Source of the DNA: Tetrastigma voinierianum
Lineage: Eukaryota > Streptophyta > Magnoliopsida > Vitales > Vitaceae
DNA: 64,000 nt
Reading direction: 5' to 3'
Assembly: GCA_016808115.1 (NCBI GenBank)
Contig: JAEQBH010009492.1
Span: 40,086 to 104,085 of the forward strand
Notes under the pieces: generated by a model
Seen by the model: the letters and a program-made list of their open reading frames with translations, nothing else
The model's database searches: none
Told to the model about the DNA's origin: nothing
Shown here: positions 44,690 to 55,312 of the stretch, piece by piece
How the letters are laid out: each line of letters starts with the position of its first letter
Numbering within the stretch: position 1 is the stretch's first letter
Program-made: the position numbers and the translations under genes

Positions 44690-46832
44690 TATGTCACGAC
44701 TGAAAAAGCTCAATGCGATAAACCAAAACATGAGAGGTTGAGATGAACTCTATCGAAAGAAATCACATTGCGACAAAAGTTGAAGCAATATAAGAAGACT
44801 ATTGCGACACAGAATTTTATGTTGCGACATAATGAAGAAAAAAAGGCAGAATCTCTATCGCGACAAAGAAATTTTATGTGGCAATAATAAAAGCTACAAA
44901 GTGATAGAATTTTACGAGATAGAAGAAATCATGTAGCGGCGAGAAATTTGAAGATAAGCGAAGTTAAGCTAAGTCAAAGTGCAATCTCAACAAGGAGTTT
45001 TGCTCGCCTTGACGGTTCGACGAGTGGACCATAAATGGAAAGTCTGTCACGACAAAAAGAAGCCTCTAGCGTGACAAAGTTGTTGAAGAACCAAAGAAAT
45101 CTTGGCGCAACATTGCAAAGTGCATGCGACGAGAATCAAAAAACTCAGATATAACGGTCACGAAAGAAAATGCGCATGCTACGGCCAACAACAACAAAGA
45201 CTAAGCCTCTGTAAAACTGACGTAATTTCTATGTGTGCGACTAGCTGACGGTTGGGCTAGAATATTTGGGATCCCTGACGTAGCTTTTTGAAGTGCATCG
45301 AAGCATTGGAAAAGTCTATAAATAGATGGCATCTAGTGCATAGCTTCGCAATTCAAGACTTACAGGTAGTTGAAGTCTCTTTGTATATTATTTTCTTTTA
45401 GTTTTATCTTTTATTTCCATTTAGTAGAGATTATGTTGAGTGTAGTTTAAGGTTTGTTTTCTTTTATTTTCTACAAGTTGAGTAATGGTGTGGTAACCGA
45501 GCTAGAATTTCTTGTAAAATTTTTCTCTTTCATTCTTTGTTTTAAATAAAATGGAGTTTGGGAAATTTATGGAGTTTATTTATTTCAATTCATTTACAAT
45601 TTCGGTAAATTTTCACGTCAGATTAATCATTGATATGAGTGAACCGAGTTTGAAGGTTGAGCTCCTACGGGAATGGGTCGATGATGATTGTTATTTTTAC
45701 GCAAAGTAGAAGAAGCCTTAGTTAGAGATTCTTGAATTTATTTTATTGGTATTATTTTTAACTTAATTGTTCAAATCTTAAAATGCAGTGTACCCCGAAC
45801 AAAGTATTGTATCTTGCTCTTATTTCTAAGCGTCCCTCTGCCTGACATAGAGATGGAGAATCCTAAGGGTATAAAGTAGTTCTTTGTGGGTATGGTAGAC
45901 AAATACTTTGAAACTAATGAACTCTGAAAGATTACTCAGATAGATCACTAACTTACTCATGGTTTGAGGATAGTTTGATGAAGTATCAGTTTAATCGCTC
46001 AGAGGTTTCTCCTATTTATGATGAAAGGATTCTGATCCCGTGTTAGCAAAGATCTAATCAAGGAGATGGAGAATTTCAACAGTATTAAAGGATGAGGTTC
46101 CATCTAAATTGGAGAAGGCTTACAATATCCTGTATATAGGGGCAAGAAATTTTCAGTCCTAAGATTTGGGTGTGTAGTACTGAAAAGGAAAAATACCCAA
46201 ATTTTAGAAAGAGAATTATATCTTACAAGTAACTGATTGGATCCATGAGTGAGAAATGAACATGAATCTCAATTGATGATAGTATAGTTAAGGAGAAATC
46301 AAACTATACCCTGTTCCATCTTTGACAAATTCAGCTTTCCAACTTATGGCTTAGCTATGATTAAAAATGATGCAAAAATTGACAATTATTCATTAGTCTA
46401 TCTCCCAGTGTTTTCTCACTTAGTGAACTCTCAATTCCATTTTTATTACTTTTTTTTTTTATGTATACTAGTGAAATTACTTTAGTATTATTTTATTAGT
46501 TTTCTAATGTCTTAGTAGTGGAGTTCGAATAGTAAGGACCTTGAGTAGTTGGGGTAGTTAGTCCTGTGATTTATCATCAATCCTATGGGAACGATATATG
46601 GACTTTAAAAAAAATCCACTTTTATTACTTGTATGACCTATGCACTTACAGTTATTTAGACCAAACACAATTTTTAATGAATCCAGTTTACAAAAAGGAT
46701 AAACACATATTTTAAGGAAAAATCGAATGATTAACAAGTTTTTTGGTGACATTCTTAAGTCTTTATTTAGTCTTTGGCATGAGTGCTAATTACTTGGCAA
46801 ATTTGGTCTATACAAAAAAAATATGGTCAACA
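44690..46832 (+). repeat. 5' LTR of element E, 5'-truncated
   Basis: Homologous to 59590-61530, for example TGAGGTTGAGATGAACT, GAAGTTGAAGCAATATAAGAAGACTATTG and the block from the TATA box onwards. The TATA box TATAAATA is at 45317-45324. A motif array fills 44695-45240. The first 600 bp or so are missing at the junction with element C. The end is CAACA at 46832, followed by AGTTTT and the first PBS. Confidence 0.75.
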
Positions 46833-46838
46833 AGTTTT

Positions 46839-47041
46839 TGGCACTGTTGCTGGGGATTAAATAATAGTCATTTGGTAATAGTGTCATAAATTTATATATA
46901 TATATATATACATCATTTGGTCTCAACAAGTTTTTGGCATCGTTGCCAGGGATTAGATAATAGTCCTTCGGTAGCCGTGTCATAAATTTGTATATATACA
47001 TCATTTGGTCTCAATAAGTTTTTGGCGCCATTGTTCGGGAT
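46839..47041 (+). promoter_or_regulatory. Three tandem PBS-like sites (tRNA-Asp type)
   Basis: PBS-like sites begin at 46839 (TGGCACTGTTGCTGGGGATT), 46935 (TGGCATCGTTGCCAGGGATT) and 47023 (TGGCGCCATTGTTCGGGATA), each preceded by CAA(C/T)AAGTTTT. Between them the text TAGTC..TTTGGTA..GTGTCATAAATTT..ATACATCATTTGGTCTCAA is repeated. The second site differs at four positions, all transitions, from the complement of tRNA-Asp as I recall it. A (TA)n run lies at about 46891-46912. Confidence 0.75.
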
Positions 47042-47628
47042 AGATTGATGAATTTAAAGATCAATATTCTAACTGAAGAGAGAATTTCTAATTTGGGTAT
47101 TTTTCTTTACTTTATCACAGATAAATGAAAAACATAAAAATAGTTTTCAACTGCAGTAGCTTAATAAGCTATTGAAAATATTTTATGAGCCAAAACTGTC
47201 ATGGCTGTTTCCCACAGATTTCATTTGATTTCAATGTGTTTCTATTTAAGGAAGATAGTAAATGCACAGAAAAGCATAAGTAGATTTGCTTCCTTTGGAT
47301 TCATAAATTGAGAGAACACTGAAGAAGAGTACAAGTCTTGAATCTAAAAGTATGGCAAATCAAATGAAAGACTGCAACCTATTCCAAAAGAAGCAGAAAC
47401 ATAAAGACCTCAAAAGCAAATGACTATGGAAGACTTTTGGAGGCTTGTTATTCAAGATAGATAATGCACTTTGTAAGGGACGGCCCTGCCATAGAAGCTA
47501 GCAATTTTAGGCTGAAGCCCGGCTTTGATCAGCATGATACTGTGACACCGGTTACTAGTCTGTCCTTACGAGGCCAAATGAGCATATGGGAAGATTCATG
47601 AGGATGGCCAAAAGTGTCCAGCTGCAGA
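47042..47628 (+). pseudogene. Leader and N-terminal gag part of element E
   Basis: After a non-coding leader, GPAIEASNFRLKPGF is readable at about 47485-47530, a signature of Athila-type gag N-termini (usually followed by a QF.G.P.EDP..H segment). A decayed EHMGRFMRMAKSVQLQ follows at 47580-47628. The frame then stops at the TG terminus of element D. The missing continuation, RLFPFSLRDVA, is found on the far side of D at about 53200. Confidence 0.65.
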
Positions 47629-49136
47629 TGATTGAGTACTTGAAAAGAAGTGCTATTTTGAGCCACATCGAAGATGGGTTTGGTACTTTGCGCACTAATC
47701 ATGTCAGTCGCTTGATTGATGTGTGCAGGTCCACTTAGTTCCACTGATGCCATTTTGAGCTTGTTTTTGGTGATTTTGCAGGTCTTTGCGTACCTCAGCC
47801 ACTGTGTTTAAGTTTGATGACAAGATATGTGCCGAATGCTGAGGAATCACGGTGTTTTCAACCATCAAAAATAAAGGAATTTGAAGTGGATTTTGAAGGC
47901 GATGAATGCGAGTGAAACGGATGATCCGAGTTTTATTTATATTGTGCATTCATTGGGATTGCTGAAAATTTGTGATCATAAGCGAATTTATGATCCTAAT
48001 GAAATTGAGGAATTTTAAGCTAGGCTAAGCGAGGTGAGAATTTTGTTAGGCTAGCGAAGTTGAAGATAGCTAAGCGGGAATTTCTTGTGCGTGCGAGTTT
48101 TAATTGGCTATCCTGATAATTTCGCTAGGCTAGCGAGCTAAGCAAACTACTTGAAATCCTCACCTGCGAAATTGTTGCCCTGATTTTGTATATTTGATCC
48201 CGGCTTGACTCGTTTTGGTGTATTACACTTGCCCCGCTTTTTGCTTAAGCCAATATTTTGTGCATTCTTGTATTTTTCACACTTTGGGGTGGACTATATA
48301 AACCTGACTTTGTAACCCTAACTTCTTTAATCTTTCGAGTACACGCGACTTTTGTTCCAGGTTCTCTCTTCTCTCTCTCTTTCTCTCACTTTCTTGGGTG
48401 CCCGAAACACCCTCCAAGGATGACTTGACTTGGAGGATGGCGGCTAAAACCTTTCCTCCTTGATGTGGAAGGTTGTTGGGCGGGATCGAGAGGAACAGCG
48501 AGGTGGTTCCACTGTTTTTCCTTGCTTGACGGGTTTGACACGATTACGGTTCCTAGAACACCGCTCTAGGTTTAAAGCTTTTTTGATGTACTTTCTTTGT
48601 GATACTTGACGAGCTTTTTAGGGTTTAGTGTATTCTTGGCTTTAGATACACTAATATCCATTAGTTGCCATTCTGAGCCAGAGGTAGGTTAAGGGGTTAG
48701 ATTTTCCTTTGTAGGAACCATGAATGCTAAATAAATGCTTTCTATCAAAGGAAAATTATTAGGGTTTTAGTTTTAAAAAAGTTAGAAAGCAGAAGATCGG
48801 TTCGGAGATGACTACATGTCATCCTCCTGGCCATGAAGAAATAAACCGGGGACCTCTCGGTTAACTGGGATCTTAAACCCCCGGTGATGCTTCAGGAGTT
48901 CTATTTTACATTTTATTTTGTTTATTTTTCGGTTGCAACCAACCACACCTTTATTTTTCACAAAACCTTAAAATCAAATTTAATTCACCATTTTTGACTC
49001 CACTTAAATCATTTCTCTGAAGAAAACCCATCCACAGTGTTAGGCCACTGAACCCATTTATCTGTAGTAGCTTGACTACGATGGGGAGGAACATAGGATA
49101 CAAATCTTGTTGATTCGGATCACCTCTTGTGGCACA
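47629..49136 (+). repeat. 5' LTR of element D
   Basis: The TATA box TATATAAA is at 48296-48302, followed by a leader with TTCTCTCTTCTCTCTC and a run of text almost identical to 52430-52800. The U3 part (48015-48150) repeats GCTAGGCTAAGCGA and GCTAGCGAA. The minus-strand ORFs at 47529 and 47704 are mirrored at 51481 and 51733 only because the LTRs are alike. Confidence 0.8.
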
Positions 49137-51644
49137 AATCAAATGGGCGCATTTCTTGAGATGGTGCCTTAGTCACGAGTATGTGTTTGTGGAACACTTG
49201 TGATCGTCATCCTGAGTCTTCAGTGAATTTCTTTTATCATTTGAGTCATTTTTCTTAGTTTTGTTTCACTATTAAAAAAAAAAAAAAACGATGTTGCGGG
49301 ATTGTTGTTGGTGCTTGTCTGTCTTGTTGCGAGTTCATTTTCAGTGGGATAGAGTTCTCGATCAAAGGTTGAATTTGAACCGATGGAACGGGGCGGTATG
49401 GTCGACAAGTGGCGAGGTAACTTTAGTTCATATATGTCCATGAGGGACTACATAAACCGGGCATGGCAAGGTCGGCGGCTGTGGAAGGAATTGAGTGAAT
49501 ATAGGTCCATGGGGGACTGCGAAACCCGATGGATGAGTTCACCATATGGTAGTGCTTACTGACCATAGTTGGGGAATCACGCGATTCCTCGTAGGAGCTA
49601 AGACCTCAGCGATATGCTCCTTCTGAACCTCCATTTTATCACTTTCGACCTCCGGTCACCTCGAGTTACCTCGACCACCCGCAGTCAATCCCTCCATTTG
49701 AGCAAGCAATTATAGACCTTACCAAACTGGTGGGTGATGTTGTGGTAGAACAAAAGAAATTCAATGCCTAATTGAGTGAAAAAATCCATACTGAGGAGAA
49801 TTCCCTGGACCAAAGATTAGATGGGCTGAACAATGATTTTGAGCATAAATGGGACAGCTTTGCAAGATTCCGTGAAGACCTAATTGATCGAATGATATCC
49901 ACGAGAGGAGGATTGTCAAAGTGACACCATGGCGAAGGAGGCGTACTGTCGACGAAGGCACAGTAGAAAATTTTGAATCCTCGGTAAGTCTTTGCTTTGT
50001 GCGCTGTGCGAGAAAAGAGAACGAAGCTCCCCATTGTTGACTGAGGATAGCAGTGGACAAGAAACAGTGGAAGGGACCCAAGAGCCTATCATTCAATCAA
50101 TTCCCATGAAACTGAATCCAGTACACCCTTTGCCGAGCCCACTTGATGCCTTGCCGATGGCCCATCCTTGACCCGAGTTTATATGCCTTTATCTGCACCA
50201 CATGCTCCCAAAGCTAAGTCCGACCCATCCTTTTGCCATGCAAAACTGAGATTAGTGGCCTCTGTGCAAAATTTGCCTTTACATGAGACACTGGCTTGTT
50301 TACTACATTGCATGGCACGTGGTTAGTTTGGAGTCTGCATTGGAATTGGAGCACTCGAACCGGCATTCCTAGGATCAACAATTCCGATGACCTCCTTGGA
50401 TGTCTTGGCGGCCGTGCGGCGACTTCGGATCAGGCGTTTACCACGAGTGAGATTGGTCCTCCTTCTTTAGCTTCGGAGTCCTACCCGGTGGAGACATGTT
50501 TATCGTTGGTTGGGAGGAAAAGTTAGATTGGGGTATCTTCTATCACATTTTGTTTTGTTTTAGCTTTATTAGCGCCTGCTTATTTTGTATAGGATTCGGG
50601 ATGTATTGCTTGATAGTAGAGCGATGTTCTTTTACTGTTGTGTTCTGCTTGCCTTTGGTTGAAAATTGAAGCCACATTATTATTCTTAGTAATGTTAGAA
50701 CAATTCCATCGTGATTTAGTTTTGGTCGATTATGAGATTTTGGCGTTTTCAACCTTGAGCATTCCCCATGAGCTAATTCACACGGTCGCACGGATTGTAC
50801 CAATAAGTTTGTGAAATTATGTACTACTTTCACTTTGCAAGCTAGGCCTTAAGGCTTGTGCGGACGTAATAGGTTAGTATTACACATGTATGAAGGCGAT
50901 GTAGTCTTCAAAAGGAAAAGAAAAGCGAAAAAGAAAGAAGAAAAAGAAAAATAAAAGTCATGGCTTTGCCTTGAAACCAGACCTACGGTCCAGGGTATAT
51001 AGCGAAAGCCTTTAAAGCGATGCCACTAAACCTTAATTGGTTAAGTCATCGACTTAGTATTACTTCCTGGGTAGATGGGTAGAGTTTAGGCGTGTTGTAG
51101 GTGCTTAATTCTGAAGTCATTGGTCAGGAGGTGGCCTGCGAGAGTTTGTAGTCGAGTTGATCCTTTTGGCTTGATGCCACTAGAGCCTTAATAGGTTGGG
51201 AGTCATCGGTGGACCCAGTTACAGGACTTTGGTGAAGTCGAGTTTTTAGCATTGCACCTCTGATGTGACCAAATAAAGAAATAAAATTATGGGTGATCCT
51301 ATTTAGGTTGTTCGGAGTTTAAGGTCATAGCGTATGATAGCTAGGTTGGGGAGGAATAATTTTGCAATTTATTGGCTCAATGCGGATTTACGTGGGAATC
51401 ATTAGATTTTGGTGGAAATTCGAGTTGATTTCCTTGGATCAGATGTTGACCTAAAACTTGTGCATATGGTTTACATTCTCTCATGTCGGTTTTCTAACAG
51501 GGTGTAAATTGTTCATTTTAAAGGTAATGTTTATCTGTACATACACTTTTTGAACCATATATATACTTTTTGTAAAATCACGGCATGCATCCCATTTTTG
51601 TTTTAGCATTGCTAAGGGACTAGCAACGTGTCGGTTGGGGGGTG
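49137..51644 (+). pseudogene. Interior of element D with a gag-like fragment
   Basis: Near 49700-49900 the plus strand reads PPFEQAIIDLTKLVGDVVVE, then a stop, then QRLDGLNNDFEHKWDSFARF and REDLIDRM, a helical segment like the C-terminal gag part of Athila-type elements (the region usually ending in ENQ-GQ). An upstream YRSMGDCETRW stretch precedes it (about 49505-49535). No protease, RT, RNase H or integrase is recognisable. The 3' part (50830-51640) is non-coding, with a purine-rich block at 50915-50965 and a text style like other Athila 3' regions. The 111-residue minus ORF at 49761 is a by-product. Confidence 0.5.
51633..51644 (+). promoter_or_regulatory. Polypurine tract of element D
   Basis: GGTTGGGGGGTG lies directly before the TGATTAGTGCCC terminus of the 3' LTR. 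Its place supports the LTR boundary. Confidence 0.7.
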
Positions 51645-53192
51645 TGATTAGTGCCCAAAAAGTGCTATTTTGAGCCGCATCGAGATAGGTTTTGGTGCTT
51701 TGCTTGGCGCTAATCATGTCGGTCGCCAATTGTTATTGTGCGAAGTCCGCGGATTTCATGCCATTTCGAGCTTGTTTTGATGATTTTTGCGGATGTAGTA
51801 CCTCGTGCTTGTGTTTGGGTTTGATGACAAGATATGTGCCGAATCTTCGAGGAATCCTGGGGTGTTTTTCAACCATCAAAAATAAAGGAATTTGAGAAGT
51901 GGATTTTGAAGCGTAGATGCGGTGAGATGCGATGAGCAAAACGGGGCGATCCTAGGATTTTTTTTTGCTGATTGCGAGGGCCCATTTGGGATTGCGAAAA
52001 TTTCGCCAATCTAGCGGAAAATTTTAAGCTAGGCTAAGCGGGGGTTTGTTAGTATGGCTTATTGTGCCTAGCGGGTGCAATTCGTATCTCACAATAATTT
52101 TGCTAGGCTGGCGAATTTGGCTAGCTAGCGAAATTCATTGTAGTGATAGCGAAATTTCTCAGATTTAGTATCTGCAGCGGGAGCCATTGGGTAGCGGAGC
52201 TATTCGAACTAAGCGAAATCCTCTGCGTAAGCGAGATTCTTAGATTTTTGTATGTTTGGTCCCCCCAACGATGTTTGGTGTATTACCACTTGCCCCTTTT
52301 GTAAGCCAATATTTTATGCATTCTTGTATTTTCTCACACTTTGGGGGTGGATATATAAACCCAACTGACTTTTTGTAAACCCTAACTAACAATCTTTAGA
52401 GTACCGCGTAGCTTTTGTTCCAGTTTTCTCTCTTCTCTCTCCTCTTTCTCTCACTTTCTTGGGTGCCAAACACCCTTCAAGGATGACAACTTGGAGGATG
52501 AGCGGCTAAAACCCTTTCCTCCTTGAAGTGGAAGGTTGTTGGGGGAGGGGCGGGATGAGAGAGAGCTGGCTGGGTGGTTCCTTTGTTTTTCATAGACGGT
52601 TTGACATTACAGTTCCACAATTTCCAACTCTAGGTTTAAAGCTTTTGATGTACTTTCTTTGGCCAATACTTGGCAGCTTTAGGGTTTAGTGTGTTCTTGG
52701 CTTTTTAGATACACTAATATCCGATGGTTGCCATTCTGAGCCAGCGAGGTAGGTTAGGGGTTAGATTTTCCTTTGTAGGAACCATGAATGCTAAATAAAT
52801 GCTTTCTATCAAAGGAAAATTATTAGGGTTTAGTTTTTAAAAAGTTAAGTAAGTCAGGTTCGGAGATGACTATGTCATCTCCCAATGAGAAATAAACAGG
52901 GGTTTTCTCGATTAGCTGGGATCTTAAACCCGAGTATTTGATACTTGAGGAGTTATTTTTACATTTTATTTTATTTATTTTCGGTTCTGACCAACCACGC
53001 CTTTGTTTTCACAAAACCTTAAAAAATCAGGAATTTAATTCACCATTTTTGACTCCGCCCAAATCATTTTATCTGAAAGCCAATCCAGAGTGTTCCGACC
53101 TAGACACCGCTATCTGTAGTGGCTTAACTACGACGATAGGAGGAACATAGGATACAAATTTACATTGGTCGGATCACCTCTTGTAGCGCGCA
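51645..53192 (+). repeat. 3' LTR of element D
   Basis: It parallels the 5' LTR to its end near GTAGCGCGCA. The TATA box TATATAAA is at 52352-52359. The GCTAGGCTAAGCG motif array lies at about 52020-52240. Directly after it, gag of element E resumes. Confidence 0.8.
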
Positions 53193-54260
53193 TCGGCGGC
53201 TCTTTCCTTTTTCACTAAGAGATGTGGCAACAACTTGGTTTGAGTCACTGCCTGTTGGGTCAGTGACATATTGGGAAGAATTGGTGGTGGCCTATATGGG
53301 CAGATTTTTCCACCTAGACCTAACTTCTATTAGAAAAGGATAAATTATAGTCTTGAATAGGGGAGATGAGAAAGTCTACACAATGCATGGGAGAGATACA
53401 AGAGACCGCAAAGATGCTCTATGCATGGAATAGATATGACCACTTTCCCGTTGGATAATTTTCTGCATTTCATGAATTATGCCTTAAAGGGTATAATTGA
53501 TGGGCTATTTGTGGGGCTTTCAACAGAAGAAATGATGAGGTGGCAAGGGCGCTAATTGAGGACCTTGCCAAATGTAACTACAAAGCTCCATCTGAATCTT
53601 TTAACTAAAAGGGAGTGGTGTAATTGAGCTTAATTGAATGACTGCCAGAGAAGCAAAGTTGGATGCACTAATGAACAGGCTTGGAAACAATGGGAGAAGA
53701 ATGCACACTGCACTTGAAGTGGGGACAATAGATGAAGGAGAGAAAAGAAAGAGTGCTGATGAGGGACTAACCCATGATTCCTGCCAGGTTGAGGAGGTAC
53801 AATGGAATGCAAATAGGGCTACACTTTAATCCCGACCTCTCGGCTTACCCACTCGGCTGCACGATTGCCGGAACCATCAGAACTTCTCATATGGGGGAGG
53901 AGCACAGCAAGGTCAAAGACCTAGACAGAATCTGTAGCAATACATGCCTCATCTAGGTTCCAACAACAACAACAACAACAGTAGCAGCTAGTAGGACAAA
54001 GAGCAGAAAATCAGGGGCGGAGGAGATCTAATTCCTTTAAGGACCAGATGCTTGCTTTCATGGGGGAAAGTAAGAGGCTGCTGAACATACATGAGGAGAA
54101 GTTTGCTAAGCTAGCAGCATTCTAGTAAACACAATTGTGTTTCAGGCCAATACCAATACCTCTTTGAAGAATCTAGAGACTCAGGTAGTGTAGTTGGCTC
54201 TGTTTATGCGAGAATCGGCGGATGCATTCCCAGTGACCTGAGGAAGAATCCAAAGGATTG
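53193..54260 (+). pseudogene. gag of element E, continuation after the nested insertion
   Basis: It resumes with RLFPFSLRDVATTWFESLPV at 53196-53260, then WEELVVAYMGRFF, the capsid core, with stops soon after. MTAREAKLDALMNRLGNN (from 53638) and the following CQVEEVQWNANR are the region around the zinc-knuckle linker. QANTNTSLKNLETQV (about 54150) and an FP-DLRKNPKD-like end (about 54225-54258) are the C-terminal gag part. An (AAC)n run is at 53958-53983. The sequence then jumps past pol. Gag capsid motifs match those of elements B and C. Confidence 0.8.
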
Positions 54261-54349
54261 AATGGGCATGATCAAGAGTAGCAATGAATTGGAGGAAGTG
54301 AAGTGATTGAGATCAGTTTAGGAAGAGATAAGAGAATTTTGCTGAAATG

Positions 54350-54410
54350 AAGATATTTGTCTAGCTAAAGACATTAAACTGAGCAGCTTCTTTGGAGGCA
54401 ACCCAAGCAT
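54350..54410 (+). other. Post-integrase spacer with GGAGGCAACCCAAG phrase
   Basis: GCTAAAGACATTAAACTGAG and TTTGGAGGCAACCCAAGC reproduce, on the plus strand, the text at 39497-39550 of element C (CTCTAGAGGCAACCCAAGTC on its minus strand), which lies just downstream of integrase. The phrase is commonly seen after pol in Athila elements. Its nearness to the end of gag shows that about 3 kb of pol is missing in E. Confidence 0.7.
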
Positions 54411-54949
54411 AATTTTAATTATTATAGTTATATTAATTTTGTTAAATTTTGAGTGTTTGAAGTATTAGTTTTAATTTTATTTAGAGATTTTATTTTGTAA
54501 TTTTGTTTAATTTTTAGGACAATTAAGTTATATTAGAGATAAATTTTAATTGAGAAGCATTCTTTCTCAAAAATCACTATGCGAAGTATTCTGAGGAGTT
54601 CTTCTTTAACTTGTTCTTTAATGATAATGCACGGAGTTAAGTTTTCCCGAGCATAAAATTTGTAAATAGTTTCATGTTGCTCATTGCTTGGATCACATAT
54701 TAGATATGATGAATTATAGTGGGTGAAGAATGAAATTTGTTGTTCATATTTGAATAGAGATTGTTTTGATAATTACACATGTGTTTTTACAAGTATGGAG
54801 AGTGAGTAGAAGGGCATGTGCATAATGTCATTTGTGTTGAATGGTTGAAAATAGGTAATTGAGCAAATTTTGAAGTAAGACATAAGATTGGCAAATAGAC
54901 AATCTTTTGGCGCTAATAAGGATGGTTCTATTCTTTAATGTTACAAGAA

Positions 54950-55160
54950 AAACTTTGTCGCGACATAATTCCTTTTGTCACGACAAAAATACACATGAAC
55001 ATCAGAAAATATGTTGGGACATTTCTTACTTTGTCGCGACATAAGACTGACCTAGCTTCCAATTGATTGCAAAACTCTTATTAAGTGACATTATTTCTAT
55101 ATGTGACATGTGTCAGGAGCAAACCACTAGGTCAGTTGTTGTCGTGACATTTAATGAAAG
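54950..55160 (+). repeat. GTCGCGAC-type motif array ahead of env-position remnant
   Basis: Exact GTCGCGAC cores occur near 54957 and 55036, and variants GTCACGAC, GTTGGGAC and GTCGTGACAT lie nearby. This matches the array at the same place in element C (38640-39030). Confidence 0.7.
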
Positions 55161-55312
55161 GCACAATAAATAGTTAGTTTTTAAATAGAGAATTTTTAAA
55201 AAACTGAAAAGCCACGTTTCTCATAAACCATCAACCCATTCAATATTCAGCTAATAGAATATCTTTGAAATTCTTTACCTTCTAGGCCTTTAGAGTCCAC
55301 AGAAACCACCTC

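Larger units (their letters stand above)
47629..53192 (+). mobile_element. Element D: LTR retrotransposon nested in the gag of E, non-autonomous or decayed
   Basis: Two direct repeats of about 1.5 kb (47629-49136 and 51645-53192) bracket a 2.5-kb interior. Both start TGATT(G)AGT.. and run in parallel to CACCTCTTGT(G/A)GC. A G-rich tract precedes the second, as a PPT should. The interior holds only a gag-like fragment, with no pol motifs, so D is either a large-derivative type element or a decayed copy. It splits the gag of E. I could not find a convincing 5-bp duplication at its ends. Confidence 0.75.

Noticed and set aside
31899..46832. One plus-strand LTR split by element C (31899-32600 joined to 44690-46832), making H and E a tandem dimer
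   Set aside because: Attractive by position, but the LTR start at 31899 resembles the solo LTR at 7690 more than the E LTR start at 58948, and C lacks a 5' LTR at the right-hand joint. The pieces more likely come from different copies.
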